64,000 nucleotides of DNA from an uncultured Lachnospiraceae bacterium (GTDB taxonomy: Bacteria > Bacillota > Clostridia > Lachnospirales > Lachnospiraceae), in NCBI GenBank assembly GCA_947631955.1, contig CANRNJ010000013.1, forward strand, positions 1-64,000. Reading direction: 5' to 3'. Below the pieces are notes generated by a model that had not been told where the DNA came from, did no database searches, and saw only the letters and a program-made list of their open reading frames with translations. Position 1 is the stretch's first letter; the number at the start of each line of letters is the position of its first letter. A program made the translations under genes and the position numbers. This document shows, piece by piece, positions 52,804 through 62,919 of this stretch.

Positions 52804-53701
52804 TACACAGTTCAAATCCGGGTTTGCGGCGCTGATAGGAAGGCCCAACGTAGGGAAATCCACGCTGATGAACGCGCTGATCGGCCAGAAGATCGCCATT
52901 ACTTCAAGCAAGCCCCAGACGACAAGAAATAAGATCCAGACCGTGTATACATCAAAAGAGGGGCAGATCGTCTTTCTGGATACACCGGGGATCCATAAGG
53001 CGAAGAACAGACTGGGGGAACTTATGGTGGGCACAGCGCAGCGTACCATGTCGGAAGTCGATGTGGTCGTCTGGCTCGTGGAGCCGTCCGACTTCATCGG
53101 AGCGGGCGAGCGGCATATCGTCGAACAGTTGAAAAAGACCAATACCCCCATCATACTTGTCATAAACAAGATCGATACGGTGAAGAAAGAACTGCTGCTG
53201 ACTTATATCGACGCGTACAGGAAACTGCTTGATTTTGCGGAGATCGTGCCGGTGTCCGCCCTGAAAAAAGACGGACTGGACGTGTTGGTCAGCTGCATCA
53301 TGAAATATCTGCCTTACGGGGAGCCGTTTTACGATGAAGACACCGTGACGGACCAGCCTGTGCGCCAGATCGTCGCCGAACTGATCCGGGAGAAGACGCT
53401 CCGCTGTCTGGACGAAGAAGTTCCGCACGGCATCGCCGTCACCATCGAGGCGATGAAGTATAAGAAAAACATTGTCGATATCGAGGCGACCGTTATCTGC
53501 GAGAAGGAATCCCATAAAGGCATCATTATCGGCAGACAGGGGGCCATGCTTAAAAAGATCGGCTCGCAGGCGCGGAAGGACATAGAGGATCTGGTGGAAA
53601 AACAGGTCAATCTCAAGCTGTGGGTCAAAGTCAAGAAGGATTGGCGGGACAGTGATTATCTGCTGAAAAATTTCGGTTATAATCCGAAAGAAACAGAATA
53701 G
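52796..53701 (+). CDS. era: GTPase Era
   Basis: A 301-residue GTPase for 30S ribosome maturation: G1 GRPNVGKS, G2 TTRNKIQT, G3 DTPG, G4 NKID and a C-terminal KH domain with GIIIGRQGAMLKKIGSQARK. CGGAGGA lies before ATG 52796. Its position before the yqzL-like gene and recO is the classical Firmicutes arrangement. Confidence 0.97.
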   Translation: MDNTQFKSGFAALIGRPNVGKSTLMNALIGQKIAITSSKPQTTRNKIQTVYTSKEGQIVFLDTPGIHKAKNRLGELMVGTAQRTMSEVDVVVWLVEPSDFIGAGERHIVEQLKKTNTPIILVINKIDTVKKELLLTYIDAYRKLLDFAEIVPVSALKKDGLDVLVSCIMKYLPYGEPFYDEDTVTDQPVRQIVAELIREKTLRCLDEEVPHGIAVTIEAMKYKKNIVDIEATVICEKESHKGIIIGRQGAMLKKIGSQARKDIEDLVEKQVNLKLWVKVKKDWRDSDYLLKNFGYNPKETE

Positions 53702-53760
53702 AAAAACATAAATCTGCGAACCCTAAACACTAGTTGATACGAGAGGATCAGGGGCGTAAG

Positions 53761-53937
53761 ATGAATGAGATAAATTACTGGGAAAAGTTTATGGCTACCG
53801 GGAAGATCGATGATTTTCTGGCCTATAGAAATGCGGCGGACGATGTGCGGCAGAACGGCGGCACGGACAAAGAAGAAGCGGGAGAACATTCTCATGCAGG
53901 GATATACGCAGATCACGGGGATGATCTTAAAGGCTGA
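53761..53937 (+). CDS. YqzL-like small protein
   Basis: A 58-residue protein beginning MNEINYWEKFMATGKIDDFL, matching the YqzL family pattern (W-x2-F-x2-TG-x-I-x2-YL). YqzL of Bacillus subtilis lies between era and recO, as here. Function unknown. Its 3' end overlaps recO by 44 bases in another frame, suggesting coupling. Confidence 0.75.
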   Translation: MNEINYWEKFMATGKIDDFLAYRNAADDVRQNGGTDKEEAGEHSHAGIYADHGDDLKG

Positions 53938-54541
53938 ACCGATCGGTGAATATGACAGAAGAGTCGTGATATTGACAAAAGAGATGGGGAAGATATCCGC
54001 TTTCGCCCGCGGGGCGCGCAGGCAGGGCAGCCAGCTGATGGCGGCGACCAATCCCTTTTGTTTTGGAGAATTTAAGCTGTATGCGGGCAGAAATTCTTAC
54101 AGCGTGTCGGAAGCCTCCATCAGCAACTATTTCGAGGGCCTGCGGGAGGACTTTGAAGGCGCCTGCTACGGGATGTTCTTTCTGGAAGTGATGGATTACT
54201 ATACGAGGGAGAACAATGATGAAAAAGAGATGCTCAAACTTCTCTATCAGTCGCTTCGGGCCCTGATGCATAAGAGCCTGCCGGACCGTCTGGTCCGGGC
54301 CGTATTTGAGATCAAGGCTATGGTCCTGAACGGTGAATTTCCGGGGATGCCTGAGAGCGGAGAGTGGGACGATTCCACAAAATATGCGGTTTCCTACATA
54401 GTGGATTCAAGCGTTGAAAAACTGTATACGTTTACCGTGACCGACAAAGTCTTGAGAGAGATCCGGCAGATAGCGGACGACTATCGCGTAAGATATCTGG
54501 ACCGGGAGTTTAAAAGTCTTGAAATTGTGGATAATCTTTAA
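53894..54541 (+). CDS. recO: DNA repair protein RecO
   Basis: A 215-residue protein with the N-terminal OB fold (TQITGMILKAEPIGEYDRRVV, GKISAFARGARR) and the helical C-terminal part. RecO loads RecA with RecR and anneals single strands. It is shorter than usual (about 250 aa) and lacks the CxxC zinc site of many homologues. ATG 53894 follows GGGAGAA within the yqzL-like gene. Confidence 0.92.
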   Translation: MQGYTQITGMILKAEPIGEYDRRVVILTKEMGKISAFARGARRQGSQLMAATNPFCFGEFKLYAGRNSYSVSEASISNYFEGLREDFEGACYGMFFLEVMDYYTRENNDEKEMLKLLYQSLRALMHKSLPDRLVRAVFEIKAMVLNGEFPGMPESGEWDDSTKYAVSYIVDSSVEKLYTFTVTDKVLREIRQIADDYRVRYLDREFKSLEIVDNL

Positions 54542-54595
54542 TATAATGTAATGCAGTATGTTGGCGGTCGGTTGGCCGGCCGGAGAGGAAAGCCT

Positions 54596-55231
54596 ATGCA
54601 AAAAGGGAAAAAGGCGCTGCTTATCCTTGCGGCGGTCTGCATGTTGAGCGGCTGCGGCCAGAGCGGCGGCGCAGAGATATCTTCCGTTACGATCGGTAAG
54701 GACGGCAGTATCGCGCATCAGATCGTAGGCGGCTTTGAACAGAATTATTATGATATCGGGGAGCTTAAGTCGCTGGCGGCGGACAGGGTGTCGGAGTATT
54801 GCGAAGAGAACGGACCGGACAGGGTCAAACTGGCGTCCGTCGAGGATAAGGAAGGAACGATCAGCATCCGGCTCGATTATGCGACGGCGCAGGATTACAG
54901 CAATTTCAATCACAGGGAACTGTATATAGGGACCTTGTCCTCGGCGATCGACGAGGGGTATCCGCTGGAGGCCGTTCCTTTTGTTTCGGCAGAAGGAGAG
55001 CCGATGGAGATCGGGTTCATCGAAGACTGGGATAAGAAACAGATCGCGATCATTGCGACAAAACCGTCGGAAGAACTTGCGGTCAATACTTACGGGAAGG
55101 TGCTCTATATCAATCAGAATCTGTCATCTCCGATGGACGTATCGTTTACGGGAAAGAAGAACGTCCGCATCATGAACCCGGCAGGGGAAGACGCTGACGA
55201 GGCGACCCTGTCGTATATCATATTTGAATAA
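54596..55231 (+). CDS. Hypothetical lipoprotein
   Basis: A 211-residue exported lipoprotein: basic start MQKGKKALLILAAVCMLSGC with the lipidated Cys near residue 20, then a soluble alpha/beta domain (ISSVTIGKDGSIAHQIVGGF... to ATLSYIIFE). No domain was recognised. GAGAGGA precedes ATG 54596. It lies between recO and glyQS and is probably in the same operon. Confidence 0.75.
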   Translation: MQKGKKALLILAAVCMLSGCGQSGGAEISSVTIGKDGSIAHQIVGGFEQNYYDIGELKSLAADRVSEYCEENGPDRVKLASVEDKEGTISIRLDYATAQDYSNFNHRELYIGTLSSAIDEGYPLEAVPFVSAEGEPMEIGFIEDWDKKQIAIIATKPSEELAVNTYGKVLYINQNLSSPMDVSFTGKKNVRIMNPAGEDADEATLSYIIFE

Positions 55232-55297
55232 CTGACAAAGGCATATGTGTGTATTGCGGCAGAACATCCTGCCAAGCAGGAGAGGGAGGAGAATCGT

Positions 55298-56686
55298 ATG
55301 GAAAAGACAATGGACAAGATCGTGGCGCTGGCAAAGGCGAGAGGGTTTGTGTACCCCGGCTCGGAGATCTACGGCGGGTTGGCGAATACATGGGATTACG
55401 GCAATCTTGGCGTGGAATTGAAGAACAATGTGAAAAAAGCATGGTGGCAGAAATTTGTTATGGAGAATCCTTACAATGTCGGCGTGGACTGCGCGATCCT
55501 GATGAATCCGCAGACATGGGTCGCTTCCGGCCATCTGGGCGGTTTCTCGGATCCGCTGATGGACTGTAAAGCGTGCCATGAGAGATTCCGCGCCGATAAG
55601 CTGATCGAAGATTATGCGGAGGAGAACGGTATCACGTTCGAGGAATCCGTGGACGGCTGGAGCCAGCAGCAGATGAAGGATTACATCGAGGAGAAGAACA
55701 TTTCCTGTCCGAGCTGCGGCAAGCATGATTTTACCGATATCCGACAGTTTAATCTGATGTTCAAAACGTTTCAGGGCGTTACCGAAGACGCCAAGAACAC
55801 GGTATATCTGAGGCCCGAAACGGCTCAGGGCATTTTTGTCAATTTCAAAAACGTACAGCGGACGTCCCGCAAAAAGATCCCGTTCGGCATCGGACAGATC
55901 GGCAAGTCCTTCCGAAACGAGATCACTCCCGGAAACTTTACGTTCCGGACCAGAGAGTTTGAGCAGATGGAACTGGAATTTTTCTGCGAGCCCGGAACGG
56001 ATCTGGAGTGGTTCCAGTACTGGAGAGGTTTCTGCCGTGACTGGCTGCTTGCTTTGGGCATCAAGGAAGAGGAAATGCGCCTGCGCGACCATGACCCGGC
56101 GGAACTGGCATTTTATTCCAAGGGCACGACGGACATCGAGTTCCTGTTCCCCTTCGGATGGGGCGAACTGTGGGGCATTGCGGACAGGACCGACTATGAC
56201 CTGACGCAGCACCAGAATACTTCCGGTGAAGATATGTCGTATTTCGACGATACGAAGAATGAAAAATACATCCCTTATGTGATCGAGCCTTCGCTCGGCG
56301 CGGACCGTGTGGTACTGGCTTTCCTCTGCGCGGCCTATGACGAGGAGGAGATCGGAGAGGGAGATGTGCGTACCGTGCTGCATTTCCACCCGGCGATCGC
56401 GCCCGTTAAGATCGGCGTGCTTCCGCTGTCCAAGAAGCTGAACGAAGGGGCTGAGAAGATCTATACGCAGCTGTCCAAAAAATATAACTGTGAGTTCGAC
56501 GACCGCGGCAATATCGGGAAACGTTACCGCAGACAGGATGAGATCGGAACGCCGTTCTGCGTTACATATGATTTTGATTCCGAAACGGACGGATGCGTGA
56601 CCGTCAGATTCCGTGATTCCATGGAGCAGGAACGTGTCGCCATCGATCAGCTGGACGCATATTTTGCAGATAAATTTACGTTTTGA
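55298..56686 (+). CDS. glyQS: Glycine-tRNA ligase (homodimeric GlyQS type)
   Basis: A 462-residue class II aminoacyl-tRNA synthetase of the single-chain type. Motif 2 lies around [25 protein letters not shown] and motif 3 around [14 protein letters not shown]; the start has [20 protein letters not shown], and a zinc-like CxxC pair (CKACHER, CPSCGKH) is present. It charges tRNA-Gly. GGGAGGA lies before ATG 55298. The leader is too short for a T-box. Confidence 0.96.
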   Translation: MEKTMDKIVALAKARGFVYPGSEIYGGLANTWDYGNLGVELKNNVKKAWWQKFVMENPYNVGVDCAILMNPQTWVASGHLGGFSDPLMDCKACHERFRADKLIEDYAEENGITFEESVDGWSQQQMKDYIEEKNISCPSCGKHDFTDIRQFNLMFKTFQGVTEDAKNTVYLRPETAQGIFVNFKNVQRTSRKKIPFGIGQIGKSFRNEITPGNFTFRTREFEQMELEFFCEPGTDLEWFQYWRGFCRDWLLALGIKEEEMRLRDHDPAELAFYSKGTTDIEFLFPFGWGELWGIADRTDYDLTQHQNTSGEDMSYFDDTKNEKYIPYVIEPSLGADRVVLAFLCAAYDEEEIGEGDVRTVLHFHPAIAPVKIGVLPLSKKLNEGAEKIYTQLSKKYNCEFDDRGNIGKRYRRQDEIGTPFCVTYDFDSETDGCVTVRFRDSMEQERVAIDQLDAYFADKFTF

Positions 56687-56721
56687 ATACCATAAAAGAG
56701 AGTGAAAGGACAGAAAATAAG

Positions 56722-59361
56722 ATGAAACCCTATGGCGTAAATGAATTGCGGAGAATGTTCCTTGAATTTTTTGAGAGCAAGGACCATTTAAAGATGAAAA
56801 GTTTTTCGCTGGTGCCCCATAACGACAATAGTCTGCTGCTGATCAACTCCGGTATGGCGCCGTTGAAACCGTATTTCACGGGACAGGAGATCCCGCCCCG
56901 CAGACGCGTTACCACCTGCCAGAAATGTATCCGTACGGGCGATCTGGAAAATGTGGGAAAAACGGCCAGACACGGCACTTTCTTTGAAATGCTGGGCAAT
57001 TTTTCCTTCGGCGATTATTTCAAGAAGGAAGCGATCTCATGGTGCTGGGAGTTCCTCACGGAAGTCGTGGGACTGGATCCGGACAGACTCTATCCTTCCG
57101 TCTACGAGGAGGACGACGAGGCGTTTGAGATCTGGAATAAAGATATCGGGATCGCGCCGGAAAGGATCTACCGTTTCGGCAAAGAAGATAATTTCTGGGA
57201 ACACGGTTCGGGTCCCTGCGGGCCCTGCTCCGAAGTGTATTATGACAGGGGCGAGAAATACGGCTGCGGCAAGCCCGGCTGTACGGTAGGCTGCGACTGC
57301 GACCGGTATATGGAGATATGGAACAATGTCTTTACGCAGTTTGACAATGACGGCAAAGGCAACTATACGGAACTGATCCAGAAAAATATCGATACCGGCA
57401 TGGGCTTGGAAAGACTGGCATCCGTCGTGCAGGACGTGGATTCCATCTTCGACGTTGACACGATCTTGGCGCTGCGCACGAGAGTGTGTGAGATCGCGGG
57501 CGTAGAATACAAGAAAAACGATGACGACGACGTGTCCATCCGCATTATTACGGATCACATCCGCTCCGCGACCTTTATGATCTCGGACGGGATCATGCCT
57601 TCCAATGAGGGCAGAGGATATGTGCTGCGCCGCATTATCAGGCGTGCGGCCCGGCAGGGCAGAAAACTCGGCATCCAAGGCACTTTTCTCTCGGATCTGG
57701 CCGGTACGGTCATAGAGGGATCCAAAGACGGATATCCGGAACTGGAAGAGAAGAAAGAGTTCATCTTTAATGTGCTGACGCAGGAAGAAAACAAATTCAA
57801 TAAGACCATCGACCAAGGGCTCAGCATCTTAAACGATATGACGGCCGATATGGCAAAAAAAGGCGAAAAGCAGCTTAGCGGCGCGGATGCGTTCCGGCTG
57901 TATGACACCTATGGTTTTCCGCTGGATCTGACCAAGGAGATCTTGGAGGAAAAGGGATTTACCGTGGACGAAGACGGCTTCCGATCCTGTATGCAGGAGC
58001 AGAAGGACAAGGCGCGCAAGGCGCGGAAAGTAACGAATTACATGGGCGCTGACGTGACGGTGTATGAGTCGATCGATCCCGCCGTCACCACAGAATTTGT
58101 GGGTTACGACAATCTGACATACGATTCCAAGGTGTCGGTGCTCACAACCGAAACGGAACTGGTGGAAGCTCTGACGGACGGCGAGATCGGTACGATCATC
58201 GTTGAGCAGACTCCTTTCTATGCCACCATGGGCGGACAGGAAGGCGATATCGGCGTGATCACCGCGCCGGAAGGCGAGTTCAGGGTCGAGAATACCGTCA
58301 AACTTCTGGGCGGCAAGGTCGGACATGTGGGAAAAGTGACAAAGGGCATGATCAAAGCGGGCGACCGCGTCACGCTTTCGGTAGATCAGGAGAGAAGAAG
58401 CAATACCTGTAAGAACCACAGCGCGACGCATCTTCTCCAGAAGGCGCTGCGCGATGTGCTGGGCAATCATGTGGAGCAGTCGGGTTCCTATCAGGACGGA
58501 TACAGGACCCGTTTCGATTTCTCCCATCCGGCGGCAATGACGCCTGATGAACTGCGGAAAGTAGAGCAGATCGTCAACGAGAAGATCGCGCAGAATCTTC
58601 CGGTAGAAACAAAGATCATGTCGATCGAGGATGCAAAAAAGAGCGGCGCTATGGCGCTTTTCGGGGAAAAATATGCGGATACGGTGCGCGTCGTGGAAAT
58701 GGGGGACTTCTCCAAAGAACTGTGCGGCGGCACGCATGTCGGATCCACCGGTATGATCGGTTCCTTTAAGATCTTGTCGGAGTCCGGCGTGGCGGCGGGA
58801 GTCCGGCGTATCGAGGCCGTGACGGGAAGCAACGTGGCCGCTTACTATCGGAAATTGGAAGAACAGCTTGATCAGGCCGCAAAGACGCTCAAGACTTCTC
58901 CGAACAATCTGCTGGAGCGCTGTGAGCATCTTATGGCGGAAATAAAAGCGCTGCAGAGCGAGAATGAGTCGCTGAAGAGCAGGGCAGCCAAGGAAGCCCT
59001 CGGCGACGTCATGGATCAGGTCCAGGAGATCAAAGGCGTCAAGATGCTGGCGTCGAAAGTCGTTGGTGTGGATATGAACGGTCTTCGTGAACTGGGCGAT
59101 CAGCTGAAAGAGAAACTTGGGGACGGCGTGGTTGTCCTGATCTCGGAAAAAGACGGCAAAGTCAGCATGATCGCGATGGCGACCGACGGCGCGATGCAGA
59201 AAGGCGCCCATGCCGGAAACCTGATCAAAGGGATCGCCGCACTGGTAGGCGGAGGCGGCGGAGGACGCCCCAACATGGCTCAGGCGGGCGGCAAGGATCC
59301 GGCAGGTATCGATGCGGCGCTGCAGGAGGCGGCAAAGGTACTGGAAGGGCAGATCGCATAG
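56722..59361 (+). CDS. alaS: Alanine-tRNA ligase AlaS
   Basis: An 879-residue synthetase: class II catalytic core (PLKPYFTGQEIPPRRRVTTC, GLERLASVVQ), editing domain with zinc ligands HSATH and CGGTH, a coiled oligomerisation region (about 720-760) and a C-Ala domain with a Gly-rich tail (GGGGGGRPNMAQAG). ATG 56722 follows AAAGGA; the frame runs back into the glyQS stop. The leader is too short for a T-box. Confidence 0.97.
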   Translation: MKPYGVNELRRMFLEFFESKDHLKMKSFSLVPHNDNSLLLINSGMAPLKPYFTGQEIPPRRRVTTCQKCIRTGDLENVGKTARHGTFFEMLGNFSFGDYFKKEAISWCWEFLTEVVGLDPDRLYPSVYEEDDEAFEIWNKDIGIAPERIYRFGKEDNFWEHGSGPCGPCSEVYYDRGEKYGCGKPGCTVGCDCDRYMEIWNNVFTQFDNDGKGNYTELIQKNIDTGMGLERLASVVQDVDSIFDVDTILALRTRVCEIAGVEYKKNDDDDVSIRIITDHIRSATFMISDGIMPSNEGRGYVLRRIIRRAARQGRKLGIQGTFLSDLAGTVIEGSKDGYPELEEKKEFIFNVLTQEENKFNKTIDQGLSILNDMTADMAKKGEKQLSGADAFRLYDTYGFPLDLTKEILEEKGFTVDEDGFRSCMQEQKDKARKARKVTNYMGADVTVYESIDPAVTTEFVGYDNLTYDSKVSVLTTETELVEALTDGEIGTIIVEQTPFYATMGGQEGDIGVITAPEGEFRVENTVKLLGGKVGHVGKVTKGMIKAGDRVTLSVDQERRSNTCKNHSATHLLQKALRDVLGNHVEQSGSYQDGYRTRFDFSHPAAMTPDELRKVEQIVNEKIAQNLPVETKIMSIEDAKKSGAMALFGEKYADTVRVVEMGDFSKELCGGTHVGSTGMIGSFKILSESGVAAGVRRIEAVTGSNVAAYYRKLEEQLDQAAKTLKTSPNNLLERCEHLMAEIKALQSENESLKSRAAKEALGDVMDQVQEIKGVKMLASKVVGVDMNGLRELGDQLKEKLGDGVVVLISEKDGKVSMIAMATDGAMQKGAHAGNLIKGIAALVGGGGGGRPNMAQAGGKDPAGIDAALQEAAKVLEGQIA

Positions 59362-59437
59362 GCCGGAAGACGGCGGACAAGGTGCCGGAATGGCAGGCTG
59401 CACAGGCCGGGACTGACGGAATTTGATAAATTAATAG

Positions 59438-59465
59438 TTGACGCATATCCAAATTGTGGTATAAT
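59438..59465 (+). promoter_or_regulatory. Promoter of rpsU
   Basis: TTGACG (59438-59443), a 16-bp spacer and TATAAT (59460-59465) with an upstream TG give the strongest sigma-A promoter in the window. A roughly 90-nt leader with a GTGTGT/ACACGC-like hairpin leads to rpsU. Confidence 0.85.
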
Positions 59466-59558
59466 TTATGTTGTGTGTAAAAGCACAGCGTGTGCACGCA
59501 TAAATAACCCGATCAGTCAAGATGCTTGCAAGGGACTGAAGGGAGGTTAGAGTAGAGA

Positions 59559-59735
59559 ATGTCAAACGTAATCGTAAAAGAGAATGAAACTTTGGATAGC
59601 GCGCTGCGCCGTTTTAAGAGAAGCTGCGCGAAGGCAGGTATTCAGCAGGAGATTCGTAAGAGAGAGCATTACGAGAAGCCCAGCGTAAGACGTAAAAAGA
59701 AGTCTGAAGCGGCCAGAAAGCGTAAGTACAACTAA
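59559..59735 (+). CDS. rpsU: 30S ribosomal protein S21
   Basis: The 58-residue protein [20 protein letters not shown] ... [14 protein letters not shown] is a complete bS21, highly basic, on the small ribosomal subunit. GGAGG lies about 12 bases before the ATG. It has its own strong promoter and a terminator, so it is a single-gene unit. Confidence 0.97.
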   Translation: MSNVIVKENETLDSALRRFKRSCAKAGIQQEIRKREHYEKPSVRRKKKSEAARKRKYN

Positions 59736-59747
59736 GTAAAAACAAAG

Positions 59748-59778
59748 CAGGCTCAAATGAACATTTGGGTCTGTTTTT
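59748..59778 (+). terminator. Terminator of rpsU
   Basis: CAGGCTCAAATG (59748-59759) pairs with CATTTGGGTCTG (59762-59773) through two G-T wobbles, followed by TTTTT. Confidence 0.8.
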
Positions 59779-59875
59779 CTTTGTACAAATAGAAGATTTC
59801 TTCGCATATCCGCTGTCCCACAAAAATATGTATAGTAAATAAGAAACAGGCATAACGGAATATGCAGGAGTGGGA

Positions 59876-61069
59876 ATGAAAGTGTTGCGAAGAATAGCAA
59901 AGCGCGCGGCGGTCTGGCTCATATCGGGATGTCTTGTCCTGAACGCCGGATGGATGGGGATGCCGATTCAGGCGTGGGCGGCCCCGGATGTTACTACGCC
60001 GTCTTATATTTTGATGGAGGCGTCTACCGGACAGGTGATCTGTGAGAAAGATGCGGATATGAGAAGAAGTCCGGCAAGCATAACCAAACTCATGACGCTG
60101 CTGATCGTTTTTGAGCATCTGGGAAGCGGCAGGATCCATTTGGACGATCTGGTAACGGCAAGCGCCCATGCCAAGTCGATGGGCGGTTCACAGGTCTATC
60201 TGGAAGAGGGAGAGTCGCAGACGCTTGACACGATGATCAAATGTATTGCCGTAGCGTCCGGAAACGATGCGAGTACGGCGGTGGCGGAATACATAGCGGG
60301 GAGCGAGAGCGAATTTGTGAAGCTGATGAATGAGAAGGCGGACGCACTGGGACTGCAGAACACTCATTTCGAGGATTGCTGCGGTCTGACGGACTCCGAC
60401 AGCCATTATACATCGGCAAGGGATGTGGCGGTCATATCGAGAGAACTGATCACGAAGCATCCGGAGGTATTTAACTATACGCAGATCTGGATGGAGGATA
60501 TCGTACATAATACGCAGGCCGGTGCATCGGTCTTCACTCTGTCCAGTACCAATAAGCTGCTGAAACAGTATGAATGGGCGACCGGGCTCAAGACCGGTTT
60601 CACGTCCAAGGCGATGTACTGTCTGTCGGCTACCGCCAACCGGGACGGCATGGAATTGATCGCCGTGCTGATGGGGGCCCCGGACAGCAAGACCCGTTTC
60701 CAAGACGCCATCTCTCTGTTAAATTACGGGTACAGCGTCAGCCAGATGTACCGGGATGAAAATAAGGATCCGCTGCCGGTGCAGAAGGTGGAAGGCGGTA
60801 TTGAGGCGGAGCTGAATCTGGCTTATGCGGGGCCTTTTGAGTATCTGGACACCAAGGGCAGCAACCTGAGCCAGATCCAGAAGGAGATCAGTCTGCCCGG
60901 AAGCGTCACAGCACCGATCGCCGAAGGAGATGCCATCGGCGAGGCGGTCTATAAGATCGACGGAACGAGGATCGGCAGCGTTTCGATCTTGGCGGCTCAG
61001 AGCGTCGATAAAGCCGGATATAAAGATTATTGCAGAAAAGTGTGGATCATGTACCTGATGAACAGGTAG
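59876..61069 (+). CDS. D-alanyl-D-alanine carboxypeptidase (DacA/DacF-type penicillin-binding protein)
   Basis: A 397-residue low-molecular-weight penicillin-binding protein: signal peptide (about 1-37), SxxK motif SITK (S68, K71), SGN in CIAVASGNDAS, KTG in GLKTGFTSKAM, a C-terminal beta domain (about 290-370) and a hydrophobic end. It trims the terminal D-Ala of peptidoglycan stem peptides outside the cell. CAGGAG lies 5 bases before ATG 59876. Confidence 0.95.
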   Translation: MKVLRRIAKRAAVWLISGCLVLNAGWMGMPIQAWAAPDVTTPSYILMEASTGQVICEKDADMRRSPASITKLMTLLIVFEHLGSGRIHLDDLVTASAHAKSMGGSQVYLEEGESQTLDTMIKCIAVASGNDASTAVAEYIAGSESEFVKLMNEKADALGLQNTHFEDCCGLTDSDSHYTSARDVAVISRELITKHPEVFNYTQIWMEDIVHNTQAGASVFTLSSTNKLLKQYEWATGLKTGFTSKAMYCLSATANRDGMELIAVLMGAPDSKTRFQDAISLLNYGYSVSQMYRDENKDPLPVQKVEGGIEAELNLAYAGPFEYLDTKGSNLSQIQKEISLPGSVTAPIAEGDAIGEAVYKIDGTRIGSVSILAAQSVDKAGYKDYCRKVWIMYLMNR

Positions 61070-61164
61070 GGCGTCTTTTGGCAGAGTCTGTGCGGGTGCA
61101 GCAGGCTGGAAGACCGCGGGCGTCTGCGCAGACAGGATGCGCTGTGCGAACAGAAGTTTGCAGA

Positions 61165-61219
61165 TTGCGGGGAACCGATGTTGTATGGTATACTTTATAA
61201 GCTGTCCGGACAGGACAGC
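61165..61219 (+). promoter_or_regulatory. Promoter with 5'-end hairpin before the phosphoesterase gene
   Basis: A weak -35 TTGCGG (61165-61170), 18-bp spacer and an extended -10 TGGTATACT (TATACT 61189-61194) are followed at the expected start by GCTGTCC/GGACAGC (61201-61219), a 7-bp hairpin. It would cover the AGGA before ATG 61222 but not the GGAG before ATG 61237. Confidence 0.55.
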
Positions 61220-61221
61220 GT

Positions 61222-62094
61222 ATGGAGAAACGGAATATGATGCAGATTGTTTTGGCCTGCGCGGCAATAGCGGCCGGGGCGGGTCTGGCCGTGTCGGCGT
61301 GGGACAGCAGCCGGTTTGTCACGGCTGAATATCAGATCGTGTCGCCCAAAGTCACGCGGCCGTGCAGATTCGTCCTTCTTGCGGATCTTCACAATAAGTC
61401 GTACGGCAGCGACCATGCGAAACTGATAGAGAAAATAGACAGGATATCTCCCGACGCGGTCCTTGTGGCGGGAGATATGCTGACAGCCCTGCCGGGACAT
61501 TCGTATGAACCGGCCCTGTCCCTCATGAAACAGTTATCCGGGCGGTACAGGATCTATTACGCCATGGGCAACCATGAGTACCGTCTGAAGCTGTATCCGG
61601 AGCAGTATGGGCCGGTGTATGAGAAGTATGTGGCACAACTTCTGCGTCTGGGGATCAAACCGCTTGTCAACGAAAGCGTTTATCTGCCGGAATACAATGT
61701 GACGATCTGCGGCGCCGAGATAGACAAACGTTATTATAAACGGTTCCGGAAGACCCCGATGGAACCGTCCTATCTTCCCGGAATCCTCGGAGAACCTAAA
61801 GCGGATACCTGCCGGATCCTGATCGCTCATTCCCCGCAGTATTTTGAAGAGTATGCCGCATGGGGAGCCGATGTGGTCGTTTCGGGACATGTTCACGGCG
61901 GGATCGTCAGACTGCCTTTTCTGGGAGGCGTGCTCTCTCCGAATATGACGCTGTTTCCCAAATACGACGGGGGAAGATTTGAACTGGGAGAGTCTACGAT
62001 GATCTTAAGCAGGGGACTCGGAACGCATACGATCCCTGTCCGGATCTTCAATCCGGGCGAACTGGCCGTGATCACGTTGACGCCGAAAGGTTAG
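61222..62094 (+). CDS. Membrane-associated metallophosphoesterase
   Basis: A 290-residue calcineurin-like phosphoesterase: N-terminal membrane segment (MMQIVLACAAIAAGAGLAV), then the metal-binding motifs FVLLADLHNKS, VLVAGDML, YAMGNHEYR, IAHSP and GHVHGG. It resembles YaeI/YkuE-type enzymes, so a lipid or nucleotide phosphate is a possible substrate. ATG 61237 (GGAG upstream) is an alternative start, but 61222 gives a basic leader (MEKRNMM). Confidence 0.88.
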   Translation: MEKRNMMQIVLACAAIAAGAGLAVSAWDSSRFVTAEYQIVSPKVTRPCRFVLLADLHNKSYGSDHAKLIEKIDRISPDAVLVAGDMLTALPGHSYEPALSLMKQLSGRYRIYYAMGNHEYRLKLYPEQYGPVYEKYVAQLLRLGIKPLVNESVYLPEYNVTICGAEIDKRYYKRFRKTPMEPSYLPGILGEPKADTCRILIAHSPQYFEEYAAWGADVVVSGHVHGGIVRLPFLGGVLSPNMTLFPKYDGGRFELGESTMILSRGLGTHTIPVRIFNPGELAVITLTPKG

Positions 62095-62109
62095 AAAGGA
62101 CAAGCTGAT

Positions 62110-62895
62110 ATGGCAATTCCCGTAAAGTTGAAGGTGTTTGAGGGCCCTCTGGACCTGCTCCTGCACCTGATCGATAAAAATAAAGTAGACATCTACGACA
62201 TACCGATCGTCGAGATCACGGAACAGTATCTGGATTATATCAAACAGATGCAGACGGAAGATATGAACGTCATGAGCGAATTTCTCGTTATGGCGGCGAC
62301 CCTGATCGATATCAAGTGCCGGATGCTCCTCCCGAAGGAAGTCAACGAAGAGGGCGAGGAAGAGGATCCGAGAGCCGAATTGGTTGAGAAACTGCTGGAA
62401 TACAAGATGTGCAAGTACATGTCCTATGAACTGCGCGACCGCATGGTGGATGCAGAGAGGAGCCTGTACAAGAAACCTACGCTTCCCAAAGAAGTGGCCG
62501 ATTACAGGCAGCCGATAGACTACGAAGAGCTGATCGGCGATATGACGCTGCAAAGACTGCATGAGATATTCCGTCAGATGATGAAACGTCAGGAGGACAA
62601 GATCGATCCCGTCAGGAGCACGTTCGGCAATATCGAGAAGGACGAGATCGATATGGAGCTGAAAACCACATTTGTGGAAGCGTATGTGCGGAGCCATAAG
62701 ACTTTCAGCTTCCGCAGATTGCTGGAGAAACAGAACAGCAGGATGGAAGTGATCGTCACATTTCTGGTGATCCTTGAAATGATCCGGACGGGCCGGATAG
62801 AGATCCAGCAGGACGACATCTGCTCGGATATCATCATAACGACAAAGGACGTCAACGACAACAGCCCCGTGCAGCTTACATCGGTGGCGGAATAG
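62110..62895 (+). CDS. scpA: Segregation and condensation protein ScpA
   Basis: A 261-residue kleisin of the SMC complex. The start MAIPVKLKVFEGPLDLLLHL and the winged-helix C-terminus (about 180-255, TFSFRRLLEKQNSRMEVIVT) are family hallmarks. It bridges the two SMC heads and binds ScpB in chromosome condensation. It begins 15 bases after the phosphoesterase stop. Confidence 0.97.
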   Translation: MAIPVKLKVFEGPLDLLLHLIDKNKVDIYDIPIVEITEQYLDYIKQMQTEDMNVMSEFLVMAATLIDIKCRMLLPKEVNEEGEEEDPRAELVEKLLEYKMCKYMSYELRDRMVDAERSLYKKPTLPKEVADYRQPIDYEELIGDMTLQRLHEIFRQMMKRQEDKIDPVRSTFGNIEKDEIDMELKTTFVEAYVRSHKTFSFRRLLEKQNSRMEVIVTFLVILEMIRTGRIEIQQDDICSDIIITTKDVNDNSPVQLTSVAE

Positions 62896-62919
62896 CGCGT
62901 ATAGCAAGAGGAAACGGAT

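Noticed and set aside
55232..55297. T-box leader before glyQS or alaS
   Set aside because: The gaps (65 and 35 bases) are too short and lack the T-box sequence; the genes appear to be read from upstream.
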